In this document: piece by piece, positions 24,272 to 33,123 of the stretch
Numbering within the stretch: position 1 is the first letter of the stretch
Layout: every line of letters begins with the position of its first letter
DNA from: Sphingopyxis sp. LC363
Lineage (GTDB): Bacteria > Pseudomonadota > Alphaproteobacteria > Sphingomonadales > Sphingomonadaceae
Direction: 5' to 3'
Assembly: GCF_000756385.1 (NCBI RefSeq)
Contig: NZ_JNFC01000020.1
Coordinates: forward strand, 1 to 60,495
DNA length: 60,495 nucleotides
Position numbers and translations under genes: made by a program
The notes under the pieces: model-generated
Told to the model about the DNA's origin: nothing
What the model saw: the letters and a program-made list of their open reading frames with translations, nothing else
Databases searched by the model: none

Positions 24272-26455
24272 TCAGCCGAAGACGAAATCGTCGGGCGAAA
24301 ACGCCTGCGCGCCGCGAACGAAGATGCTGTCCGCGCCCATCGTGATGCGGACGCCGTCCGCGCTCGCCGTGAAGCCGAGCTGTTCATAGGCGATGTCGAA
24401 GGCGCTGAGGTCGATATGGTCCGCTCCGGAGGCGAAGTCGCTGATCTCGTCGGCGCCCGAACCCGGCGCGAAGACGAACCAGTCGGCGCCCGCGCCGCCC
24501 GCCAGCAGATCGTCGCCGCCGCCGCCTATCAGGTGATCGGGACCGTCGCCGCCATAGAGCTTGTCGTCGCCGCCGGCCACCGTCGCGGCCGACTCGCGTC
24601 CGTCGCCATAGAGCCAGTCGTTGCCGTCGCCCCCCTCCAGCGTGTCGGCCCCGCCGCGGGCGCTGTCCGTCATCGCGTCGCCGTCGCCGATCAATATATC
24701 GTTGCCCGCGCCGCCGGTCAGCCGGTCGTTGCCTCCCCTGCCGCTGCCATAGATATTGGTGGCATCGCCGATCAGCAGATCGGCATCGTCGCCGCCGTCG
24801 AGCCGGTCGTTGGCGCCCCGGCTGCTCAGCCATTCCTGGTCGCCGATCAGCCGGTCCGCGCCCGTGCCGCCGAAAAGCGCGTCGGATTGCCAGCCGCCGA
24901 GCAGCATGTCGGCGCCCGACTGGCCCTGAAGCAGGTCCTCGCCATTACTGCCGACGAGCCAATCGTCTCCCGAATTGCCGGCGATGTCGTCATTGCCGTC
25001 GAGCCCGCCCAGAGTGTCGTTGCCCGCGCCCCCGATCAGGCTGTTGGCGAGCGCGTTGCCATTGCCGATGAAATCGGCGGCGCCGCGGCGGATCAGTTGT
25101 TCGATATGACCGGCGAGCGTGTAGCCCTCCAGCGTCGTCTCCACCCGATCGAACCCGGCGTCGGCGGTCTCGGTGATCCGGTCACCGGTGTCGTCGACAA
25201 GGAAAATATCGTCACCGGCCGTGCCCTGCAGCGCATCGGCCGTCGCGGTGTCGGGCAGGGGAAGCAGCGCGATAAAGTCGGTCGCTCCGGGCGAGGCGTC
25301 GCCGCGGTCGACGGTCAGCGTTTCGCGGATCGTCTCGATGCCGCTGAGGCCGGGAAGCGAATCGCGGGTGAGCAAAGTCGCGAGTTCGGACAGGGTGATC
25401 TCGACGCCCTGCAGGATGAGCCGCCCCTGCGAGGAGATCACCTTGGTGCGCGACCCGGCATCCTCGAAGCGGCCGCCGATCACGGTGACATTTGCGGCGT
25501 CATCGAGCCAGAGCTGGTTCTGTTCGGAAATGCCGCCGCGCAGCACCGGATTGCGGCCCGTCGAGTCGATCAGCGTCGCCTCGCCCCAGAGCCGGTAGTT
25601 GCGGCCGTTCTCCTCGCCGAGCGCGCGGAGGACCAGAGTGGCATTCGACTTGAGGTCGTAGCCACCATCGCTGTTGCCGCGCGCGACCGTGTCGATCAAA
25701 CGCACGTCATAGACGCCGCGCTCGGTCGCGAAGCCGTCCCCGTTGAAATAGGCGCCGGCGGTGCTCTGGATATTCTCCATCACCACGCGGCTGAGCGTGA
25801 CGTTGTGGACGGTGTCGTCGAGATGGATTCCCGCAGGCAGGTCGTCGCCCGTCTGTCCCGCCATGTCCGCGCTGACATTGTCGATCACGACATTGTTGGT
25901 GTCGTACTGGAGGCGGATCGCGACCCTGGAGAAACCCTGCACATCGACGTCGCGGATCGTCAGCCCGCTGATCGTCGCGGTGCCTGAGGGCGCGCTGGCA
26001 TAATCTTCGAAGAAGCGGCGGACGTTGTTCGCATCGACATCCTCGATATGGAGATTGGCGAGATCGGCGGGGACGCGGAAGGCGGTGCCGACATTGTCGA
26101 TCCGCAAGTCGCGAAATTCGAGATTGTCGGCGCCTGTGCCGAGCTTGAACAATTCGTTGCCTGCGGCGTCTCCCGCCTGCCAGTCGGCCGGGCGCGAGCC
26201 GGTGAACTGCGCCGCCATCGCATTGCCGTCCGAATCGATGCCGCGCACCACCACCGGCTCGCCCTCGGCCCCGCCGCGCGTGATGCCGAGGATGCCGGTG
26301 ACGTTGTAATCGCCCTGGTCGGCGAGCAGCAGCACTTCGCCTCCCGGCCCCGCGCGTCCGATCAGCGTGTTGAGCGAGCCGATCGACGCCGCGTTGTTGA
26401 TATCGCTACCGCTTTGGTCGCCGGATCCGGCGGGTGAGATATACAGGCTTGGCAT
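24272..26455 (-). CDS. Secreted beta-helix/RTX protein (727 aa), paralogue
   Basis: It has the same plan as its neighbour but is less than half as long. The start MPSLYISPAGSG parallels MPTLYISPTGSG. A beta-helix domain (~1-370) carries the shared FNGDGFATERG and GNSDGGYDLKS motifs. A linker (~370-425) is followed by RTX nonapeptides (~430-660) and a C-terminus ITMGADSIFVRG...FVFG almost matching the larger protein. It has no Sec signal and an AAGGGG ribosome site. It is convergent with the larger gene and is likely exported by the same type I system. The catalytic role, if any, is unknown. Confidence 0.9.
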   Translation of the reverse strand: MPSLYISPAGSGDQSGSDINNAASIGSLNTLIGRAGPGGEVLLLADQGDYNVTGILGITRGGAEGEPVVVRGIDSDGNAMAAQFTGSRPADWQAGDAAGNELFKLGTGADNLEFRDLRIDNVGTAFRVPADLANLHIEDVDANNVRRFFEDYASAPSGTATISGLTIRDVDVQGFSRVAIRLQYDTNNVVIDNVSADMAGQTGDDLPAGIHLDDTVHNVTLSRVVMENIQSTAGAYFNGDGFATERGVYDVRLIDTVARGNSDGGYDLKSNATLVLRALGEENGRNYRLWGEATLIDSTGRNPVLRGGISEQNQLWLDDAANVTVIGGRFEDAGSRTKVISSQGRLILQGVEITLSELATLLTRDSLPGLSGIETIRETLTVDRGDASPGATDFIALLPLPDTATADALQGTAGDDIFLVDDTGDRITETADAGFDRVETTLEGYTLAGHIEQLIRRGAADFIGNGNALANSLIGGAGNDTLGGLDGNDDIAGNSGDDWLVGSNGEDLLQGQSGADMLLGGWQSDALFGGTGADRLIGDQEWLSSRGANDRLDGGDDADLLIGDATNIYGSGRGGNDRLTGGAGNDILIGDGDAMTDSARGGADTLEGGDGNDWLYGDGRESAATVAGGDDKLYGGDGPDHLIGGGGDDLLAGGAGADWFVFAPGSGADEISDFASGADHIDLSAFDIAYEQLGFTASADGVRITMGADSIFVRGAQAFSPDDFVFG

Positions 26456-26814
26456 GACGAACGACCCCTTGCTGTTACGTCGAGGTTAACCTCGACCCAT
26501 CCGACATGCTGCACAGCACCATGGTTAAGCCAGCGTTATCCTGATCATCGGAGCGGTTATTGCGATGGGTCGCGGGGACTTCCGGGCCGATTGCAAGCTG
26601 TCTCGCCTGGTCGGGAAATTCGCCCCGGCGCATTCTCGTCCGGCGCCTGAGTCGTTGACATGAAAGGACTTTCGCGCCGCCGGGCCGATTCGAAAGCGGC
26701 ATGATCGCACCGGTGCCGGCCAACCCGCGAGCGGCCGAAACCGAAATGGCGCGTGCGGCGTCCATCGCCGTTCGTTGAACCACAAGTGTAACATAGCTCT
26801 CCTACGGGCGCCGC
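26456..26814. other. Divergent intergenic region between RTX and ECF sigma genes
   Basis: 359 bases between the leftward RTX gene and the rightward sigma gene. Small ORFs here have no coding character. No clear palindromic operator or consensus promoter is visible, though both transcripts must begin here. I see nothing else. Confidence 0.5.
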
Positions 26815-27414
26815 ATGGCTGTGTTATCTCCGCAACGCATCGAGTGGCTCGCGCGCAAGATTCTTCCGCACGAAGCCGAGCTCCGCACCTGGCTCCGGCG
26901 CCGTCCGCTTGTCGGACTCGACGTCGACGATGTCGTTCAGGAATCCTATGTTATCCTGGCCGGTCTCGGATCGGTAGATCACATCCGCAACCCGCGAACC
27001 TATTTGTTCGAGGTCGCCAAATCGGTCGTCCTGATGTCGTTGCGGCGCTCGCGCGTCGTTTCGTTCAGCACCCTCGCCGACATCGAAGGACTCGAAATAT
27101 CCTGCGATGCGCCGGGACCCGAAAGCATCGCGGCGGGGCGTCAGGAACTGTCGCGCGTCGCGGCGTTGATCGCCGAACTCCCGCCCAAATGCCGCGAGGT
27201 GTTCACGCTGCGCAAGGTTCACGAACTCTCGCAGCGCGAGGTCGCCCGCAAGATGGGAATTTCGGAGAATACGGTCGAAAAGCACATGGGCAAGGCGATC
27301 CGCCTTCTATCAACTGCAATCGCCTATGGCGGAAAGTCCGCGATCGCGGCATCTGATGCACATGATCGAGACTTCGCCCGACCCGAGCCGCAGGGAAACC
27401 GCCTCGCAAATTGA
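26815..27414 (+). CDS. ECF sigma factor, FecI-like
   Basis: A 199-residue ECF sigma factor. Region 2 contains DVDDVVQESYVILA and NPRTYLFEVAKSVVL; region 4 contains LPPKCREVFTLRKVHELSQREVARKMGISENTVEKHMGKA (~120-165). These RTYLF and VEKH signatures are typical of FecI-type sigma factors in cell-surface signalling. The FecR gene overlaps its 3' end, and a receptor with a signalling domain follows, so this is a full FecI-FecR-receptor set. The ribosome site before 26815 is weak. Confidence 0.9.
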   Translation: MAVLSPQRIEWLARKILPHEAELRTWLRRRPLVGLDVDDVVQESYVILAGLGSVDHIRNPRTYLFEVAKSVVLMSLRRSRVVSFSTLADIEGLEISCDAPGPESIAAGRQELSRVAALIAELPPKCREVFTLRKVHELSQREVARKMGISENTVEKHMGKAIRLLSTAIAYGGKSAIAASDAHDRDFARPEPQGNRLAN

Positions 27415-28357
27415 CGAAGCGGCCGCCGCATGGGCCGCCAGAACCGACCGCGGACCGCTCGCTCCCGACGATCAGGCGGCGCTCGACGCCTGGTTGCATG
27501 GCGACAGCCGCCGTATCGGCGCCTATGCACGCGCGCTCGCCGTCAACGCGCATTTCGATCGCGCTGCCGCCTTGGGCACGAATTTCTCGCCCGCCGATTT
27601 CGAGGACGCGACGAAGCCCGCGCCGCAGGTGGCGCGGCGGAAATTCATTCTGGCAAGCGGCGGCGCGCTCGCGGCGTCGGTCGTCGCGCTGGCGGGCTAT
27701 GGCCTGCTGGCGGCGCGGTCGACGATCAGGACGGGCAAGGGCGACATGCGCCGCGTCACCCTGGCCGAAGGATCGGCGATTACGCTCAACACCGATAGCC
27801 GCATCGAACCGCGGATCGAGGACAAGCCGCGCGAGGTCGATCTGGTTGAAGGCGAAGTCCTGTTCGACGTCGCGCGCGACCGGCAACGGCCCTTCATCGT
27901 GCGGGCGGGACATGCCCGCATTCGCGTTCTCGGCACGAGCTTCACGGTTCGGCGTTTCGACGACGATGCGGTCGAGGTCACCGTCTTCGAAGGCCTGGTC
28001 GAAGTGGGAGGCGCCGGCGAAAGCCAAAAACAACTGCTTCGCGCGGGCCAGCGGACGCGCCTCCTCGCCGGTGGGGGCTTTCGCACCGAGCATCTGGCGC
28101 CGGCCGTGCTCGAACGGTCGGTGGGTTGGCGCCGCGGACTTCTCGACCTCGAAGGCATGACGCTCGACCAGGCGGCCGCCGAATATGCCCGCTATTCCGA
28201 CCATCGCATCGAGATCGGCGACCGGACGGTCGGCGCGATGAAGGTGGCGGGCGTCTATTCGACGAGCGATCCGATCGGCTTTGCCGAGGCGGCCGCGCTC
28301 AGTCTGGGTATCCGCGCCGAGCCGACATCCGACGGAGTAAGGCTCGCCCTTCCATAG
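27356..28357 (+). CDS. FecR-family anti-sigma/signal transducer
   Basis: About 333 residues. A cytoplasmic N-terminus with EAAAAWAARTDRGPLAPDDQAALDAWLHGD-like sequence (the DUF4880/FecR_N signature) is followed by one membrane helix (~LASGGALAASVVALAGYGLL) and a periplasmic FecR domain with GEVLFDVARD and RPFIVRAGHARIRVLGTSFTV. The final part, with LDQAAAEYARYSDHRIEI, resembles an STN-type fold. It transmits the receptor state to the sigma factor. The start is uncertain: 27326, 27356 and 27362 are in frame, all inside the sigma gene, and none has a good ribosome site. Confidence 0.88.
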   Translation: MHMIETSPDPSRRETASQIDEAAAAWAARTDRGPLAPDDQAALDAWLHGDSRRIGAYARALAVNAHFDRAAALGTNFSPADFEDATKPAPQVARRKFILASGGALAASVVALAGYGLLAARSTIRTGKGDMRRVTLAEGSAITLNTDSRIEPRIEDKPREVDLVEGEVLFDVARDRQRPFIVRAGHARIRVLGTSFTVRRFDDDAVEVTVFEGLVEVGGAGESQKQLLRAGQRTRLLAGGGFRTEHLAPAVLERSVGWRRGLLDLEGMTLDQAAAEYARYSDHRIEIGDRTVGAMKVAGVYSTSDPIGFAEAAALSLGIRAEPTSDGVRLALP

Positions 28358-28454
28358 CGATCGAAGTTTTTTTCCGTCGGCGATGGCGGAAAGATCGCTG
28401 CACGTCATCCAGCCCCCGAACCATGGCTGAAGCAACAAGCTCGGGGGCGTTAAC

Positions 28455-31400
28455 ATGAATTTGAGGTCGGTATTGAGCAGCGGCGTCGCCGTTGCCGCAC
28501 TCGCAATTTCGTCGCCGGCGGCGGCGCAGACGATCAGCTTCGACATTCCGTCGCAGAGCCTTCCGGCGGCGATCTCGGCCTTCGGACGCCAGGCGGGGCT
28601 TCAGATCGTGGCGCCCGCCGCCGGCTTCGAACATGTCAAGTCGCGGCCGATCGTCGGAAAGATGACGTCGCGCGACGCACTGCGCAAGCTGCTGGTGAGC
28701 ACGGGCCTCGAAATCGTATCGGACGCGGGCGGCGTCGTCGTCCTGCGCGCCCGGGCCGCGGCGAACGGTTCGGCAAGCCCGGCCGGATCGAGCCCGGCCC
28801 GGTCCGGCGAACAGCGCGCCGCGGGCGAGGGCATCGTCACCGGCCGCGTGCTCGACCCCGCGACGGGCGAATATCTGCGCAACGCGATCGTCAGCGTCGA
28901 GACCGCCGATGGCCGCCGCCGCTCGACCAATTCGGGCGAGCGCGGCGAATATCGGATGGTCGACGTCCCGGCGGGCCCGGCGAGCATCGCCATCAGCTAT
29001 ACGGGTTACAGCGATCATGTCGAAACGATCGACGTCGCCGCCGGCGCCACGACACGCCACGACGTCGAGCTGGTCCGCCCGGGGGCGGAGGGCGCGCAGG
29101 ATATCGTCGTGGTCGCCAGCGTCCTCGAAGGCGATGCGCGCGCGATCATGAACCAGCGCGAATCGATGGATATCAAGAATAATCTGTCGGCCGAATCCTA
29201 TGGCGATATCGCCGACGGCAACCCGGCCGAATTCCTGAAATTCATGCCGGGCGTCGACACCGACGGCACGAACGGCACCGCGATCAGCGTTTCGCTGCGC
29301 GGCATGCCGTCGGACTATACGCAGGTGACGCTCAACGGCACCAGCATGGCCTCGGCCGATGCCAATACCGGCGCGGGTTCGGCGCGCGTGTTCAGTTTCG
29401 AAGGCGTCTCGCTCGCCGGTATCGATTCGATCGAGATTTCGAAAACGATCAGCGCCGACGTCGATGCCAATGCGCCAGCGGGAACGATCAACATCCGCAC
29501 CAAGCGCGCCTTCGACCGCAAGCGCCGGCTGTTCAGCGTGCAGTTGAGCGGCGCGACGAGCGCCGATCTGTGGGAGGGGCGCAATACCGGGCCGCAGGAA
29601 GGCGGCTTCGATGCGCCGCTGTTGCCGAATGGCGAGGTCCAGTTTTCGGACAGCTTTTTCGGCCGCCGGCTGGGGGTGATGGCGAGCTTCGGCTTTACCA
29701 ACACTTATGTCGAACGCGAGGAAATCACCAACAGCCGCAACTATGTGCCCACCGCGATCAGCCCCGACCCGCTCGCAACCACCGTGATCGCGGCGCAGAG
29801 CCAGTTTCGCAAGACGTCGCGGATGGCGGGCGCGCTCAACCTCGACTTCAGGGCCAGCGACGAGCTGATCCTGTCGCTCGCGAGCAACCTCAACCGGGGC
29901 AGGGTCCATCAGCAGGAGCTCACGCCGACCTTCACCACCGGCGCGCGAACCGTCGGCGTGACGGGCGATGCGGGACTGGATTTCACGACGCAGCAAGGCG
30001 CAGCGGCGAACAGCTTCCGGGCGGCGAGCGCGGTCCAGTACAAGATCAACAAGGGCTTTTCGCTGACCCCCGGTTTCGAATGGACGCGCGGCGGCCTCAG
30101 GCTCGACGGCTATCTGTCGTGGTCGCGCGCCAAGAGCCGTTACGACAGCCCGTCGAAGGGCGCGGTGAACGCCTTGCTCAGCACGGTCAATTCGACGGGG
30201 AATTTCTCGGCCGAACGCAGCGGGCTTACCGAAGCCGATTGGGACATCCGGCAAGTCAGCGGCCCCGACTGGACCGATTCCGATTCCTTCACCCTGTCCG
30301 GCACGCCGAGGATCCGGCTCAACAACGGCAACACATCCGAGGTCGATTTCAAGACGGCGGCGATGAATCTGACCTATGATACGTCGGTGGGCGGGATCGA
30401 GGCTTCGTTCAAGACGGGCTTCAAGGTCCAGCGGTCCGAGTATGCGTTTTCGAACCGCTCGGCCGAAAATGAATATTCCTATGTCGGTCCGATGAGCAAC
30501 GCCGAGTTTCTTCGCGCCATCGGCTCGTTCACCGATCTTTCGTCTTATTCCGACAGCGGCCTGAAGCTGAGTTCGCTCTCCGGAAGCGAAAAGCTGTACA
30601 TGCCGAGCCTGTACAAGGTCTGGGACTTGTATCAGGCCAACCCCGATCATTGGCAGCGCAGCTTTACCGCGGCGAACTGGTACAGCGCCAACGTCGCCAG
30701 CGACGCGCATTTCCGGGAGACCAACGCCGCCGTCTACGGCATGGCCACGATCACGCCGTTCGAAAGCCTGCGGCTGCGCGGCGGTCTGCGCTGGGAACAG
30801 ACCCGCACCGCGGCGCGCGAATTCGATGCGCTGACCGCGGAGGAGGTCCGCGCGGCGGGGTTCGATGTCTCCGACAGCAGCGGGCGGGCCACGACGATCG
30901 AGGGGCTCGAATATCAATATCTCTCGCGGCCGAAGATCTATCGCAAAGGCAAATATGACTATTTCTTTCCGAGCGCGTCGCTGAAATATTCGCTCGGCCG
31001 CAACACCGACCTGCAGCTCGGCTACAGCAACACGATCCTGCGGCCGCCCGTGAGCCAGCTGGCCGGCGTCTGGTCGGTGAACGATCTCGACCGGATCATC
31101 CGGGCGCCCAACCCCAACCTCGAACCCGCGGTCTCGGACAATTTTTCGGCGCGGCTCGCGCATTATTTCGAACCCGTCGGCCTGGTCGCGATCAACCTTT
31201 ATATGAACCGCACGAAGGGGCTGTTCCAGGAGCAGGAGCTGACCGCCGAGGAGTTCGGTTATACCGGCACCCAATATGCCGATTACACCTTCATCACCAC
31301 GACGACGGTGGGCGGCGATGCGGTCAACATCAAGGGCGTCGAGTTCGAGTTCAACCACGCGCTGACCTATCTGCCCGCGCCGTTCGACGGCCTGTCGGTC

Positions 31401-31766
31401 CGCGGTTCCTATATGTATAACGACCCGGATATCCCGATCGTCCGCGTCGCCGATCATGTCGGCAGCTTCTCCCTCTCCTACAAGAAGGGACCGGTGAAGC
31501 TGTATCTCAACAGCGTGTGGACGGGCGAAAAATATCGCAGCACGACGCCGTCGTGGTTCGAGGAACGCATCGACATGAATCTGTCGGGCAGCGTCGCCTT
31601 CCATCGCGGCTGGGAAGCCTTTTTCTCGATTCGCAACCTGCTGAACGAACCGGTGAACATCATCGTGCCCGGCAGTCTCGCCGAAAGCGGCCCACTGGGC
31701 GATCACAGCGCGATCTATGTCCACAATGGCCGCAGCGGCGTGGTCGGCGTCCGGGCGCGCTTCTAG
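28455..31766 (+). CDS. TonB-dependent receptor with STN signalling domain
   Basis: 1,103 residues. Signal peptide to ~25; STN domain (~27-100, ISFDIPSQSLPAAISAFGRQAGLQI), which contacts FecR; a carboxypeptidase-regulatory-like domain (~125-205, GRVLDPATGEYLRNAIV); plug (~215-340, VSLRGMPSDYTQVTLNG); barrel ending GVRARF. The STN domain makes it the sensor of the upstream sigma/anti-sigma pair. Two extracytoplasmic phosphatase genes follow closely, 20 and 32 bases apart, so the substrate may be a phosphorylated compound (inference). Confidence 0.92.
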   Translation: MNLRSVLSSGVAVAALAISSPAAAQTISFDIPSQSLPAAISAFGRQAGLQIVAPAAGFEHVKSRPIVGKMTSRDALRKLLVSTGLEIVSDAGGVVVLRARAAANGSASPAGSSPARSGEQRAAGEGIVTGRVLDPATGEYLRNAIVSVETADGRRRSTNSGERGEYRMVDVPAGPASIAISYTGYSDHVETIDVAAGATTRHDVELVRPGAEGAQDIVVVASVLEGDARAIMNQRESMDIKNNLSAESYGDIADGNPAEFLKFMPGVDTDGTNGTAISVSLRGMPSDYTQVTLNGTSMASADANTGAGSARVFSFEGVSLAGIDSIEISKTISADVDANAPAGTINIRTKRAFDRKRRLFSVQLSGATSADLWEGRNTGPQEGGFDAPLLPNGEVQFSDSFFGRRLGVMASFGFTNTYVEREEITNSRNYVPTAISPDPLATTVIAAQSQFRKTSRMAGALNLDFRASDELILSLASNLNRGRVHQQELTPTFTTGARTVGVTGDAGLDFTTQQGAAANSFRAASAVQYKINKGFSLTPGFEWTRGGLRLDGYLSWSRAKSRYDSPSKGAVNALLSTVNSTGNFSAERSGLTEADWDIRQVSGPDWTDSDSFTLSGTPRIRLNNGNTSEVDFKTAAMNLTYDTSVGGIEASFKTGFKVQRSEYAFSNRSAENEYSYVGPMSNAEFLRAIGSFTDLSSYSDSGLKLSSLSGSEKLYMPSLYKVWDLYQANPDHWQRSFTAANWYSANVASDAHFRETNAAVYGMATITPFESLRLRGGLRWEQTRTAAREFDALTAEEVRAAGFDVSDSSGRATTIEGLEYQYLSRPKIYRKGKYDYFFPSASLKYSLGRNTDLQLGYSNTILRPPVSQLAGVWSVNDLDRIIRAPNPNLEPAVSDNFSARLAHYFEPVGLVAINLYMNRTKGLFQEQELTAEEFGYTGTQYADYTFITTTTVGGDAVNIKGVEFEFNHALTYLPAPFDGLSVRGSYMYNDPDIPIVRVADHVGSFSLSYKKGPVKLYLNSVWTGEKYRSTTPSWFEERIDMNLSGSVAFHRGWEAFFSIRNLLNEPVNIIVPGSLAESGPLGDHSAIYVHNGRSGVVGVRARF

Positions 31767-31786
31767 CCGCTGCGAAGGAGGCATCC

Positions 31787-33091
31787 ATGGTCCGCTATCG
31801 AAACATGCTGAAGGCGGGGTTGGCGTTGCTCGCCGCGCTTGCCGGTCCTGCCAGCGCCGCAGCGGCGGAGGCACCCCGGCGGACGTGCGGCGAATTCAGG
31901 GTCGCGATGATTCCCGATACGCAGAACTATGTCGATTACCGGCATCAGAAATGGTCGGGTTTCCCCTTCGATGCGGTCGAACAATTCTATGGGCAGATGC
32001 GCTGGGTGGCCGAAAATTCCGCAGGGGCGGGCGGCGATATCGTGTTCGCGACCCATGTCGGCGACGTCTGGCAGCATTATTCCGAATGGATGGACCCGGC
32101 GCACGCCGCGCGTGGCTTCAAATGGATTCCGAACGGCGGTTCGGAAGTCGCGATGTCGCCCAAGGTCCATACAAGGGGATTCGAGATACCAGTGGCGGTG
32201 CAGGCCTACCAGCTCGTGGCGGGCAAGCTGCCCTTTTCGGTGGTGCCGGGCAATCACGACTTCGACGCGCTCTGGACAGATCCCGCGCATCCGCCGCAGC
32301 CCGAGCAAAAAAAGGCGGGGGTGCGCCATGTCGGGGGGCTGACCGGTTTCCGATCGGCCTTTTCGGACAAATCGGCATTCTTTGCGGGGCAGCCCTGGTA
32401 CGTCGGATCGCATGACGGCGGCGCCGACAGCGCGCAGGTCTTTCGCGCGGGACAGTGCCGCTTTCTGCATATCGGCCTGCAATATCATGCCCCCGACGCC
32501 TCGCTCGCGTGGGCGCGCGCGATGATCGACCGCTTTCCGGGGTTGCCGACCATCGTGTCGACGCACGATTATCTGGGGCGCGACGGACGGCGCAATCTGA
32601 AGTCGAACCCCCGCAACAGCATACTCGACCCGCTCGACAATGATCCGGAGATGATGTGGGACGAGTTCATCAACCGTCACGACCAGATTTTCCTGGTGCT
32701 GAGCGGTCATGTCGGCGGCCAGGGTTTCAGCATCGACACGAACCGGTCGGGCGGTAAGGTCTATCAGATGATGGCCGACTATCAGGGACGGGGCCAGACG
32801 GCGAAAGACGCCGGCGCCGAAGGCAGCGATGTCGGCGATGGCTGGCTGCGGCTCCTGACGTTCCGCCTCGACACTGCGAAGCCGAGTATCGACGTCCGGA
32901 CCTTTTCGACCCACTATGGGAAATATGCGTCGGAGCTTCCCGAATATGCGGGGTGGTACAAGGCGCACGACGGGCAGGACGATCTGTCCGACGCCGATTA
33001 TCTGAAGCGCGACGAATTCACGATCGAACTGGACGATTTCCACCGGCGCTTCGGCGCGCCGGATGCCGCGCCGCCAAAGCGCGGTTCCTGA
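31787..33091 (+). CDS. Exported metallophosphoesterase
   Basis: 434 residues with an N-terminal signal peptide (to ~27). Calcineurin-like metal-binding blocks appear in order: IPDTQNYVDY, HVGDVWQHY, VPGNHDFD and LSGHVGG. These supply the Asp, His and Asn ligands of a two-metal centre that cleaves phosphate esters. The ATG at 31787 follows AAGGAGG. It sits between the STN receptor and phoD in one apparent operon. The exact substrate is unknown; DTQNY-type members include large secreted phosphatases. Confidence 0.88.
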   Translation: MVRYRNMLKAGLALLAALAGPASAAAAEAPRRTCGEFRVAMIPDTQNYVDYRHQKWSGFPFDAVEQFYGQMRWVAENSAGAGGDIVFATHVGDVWQHYSEWMDPAHAARGFKWIPNGGSEVAMSPKVHTRGFEIPVAVQAYQLVAGKLPFSVVPGNHDFDALWTDPAHPPQPEQKKAGVRHVGGLTGFRSAFSDKSAFFAGQPWYVGSHDGGADSAQVFRAGQCRFLHIGLQYHAPDASLAWARAMIDRFPGLPTIVSTHDYLGRDGRRNLKSNPRNSILDPLDNDPEMMWDEFINRHDQIFLVLSGHVGGQGFSIDTNRSGGKVYQMMADYQGRGQTAKDAGAEGSDVGDGWLRLLTFRLDTAKPSIDVRTFSTHYGKYASELPEYAGWYKAHDGQDDLSDADYLKRDEFTIELDDFHRRFGAPDAAPPKRGS

Positions 33092-33123
33092 CCGCTTCCT
33101 TTCATTCTGTCCCGGAGAATCTC

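Noticed and set aside
19030..24387. 1,785-codon open frame antisense to the large RTX gene
   Set aside because: It mirrors the Gly/Asp-rich repeats on the other strand, has no recognisable domain and is Arg/Ala/Val/Asp-rich filler typical of antisense frames in GC-rich genes.
28388..28410. GGAAA...GTC as a FecI-type promoter before the STN receptor
   Set aside because: The gap between elements is 11 bases, too short for a normal ECF promoter.
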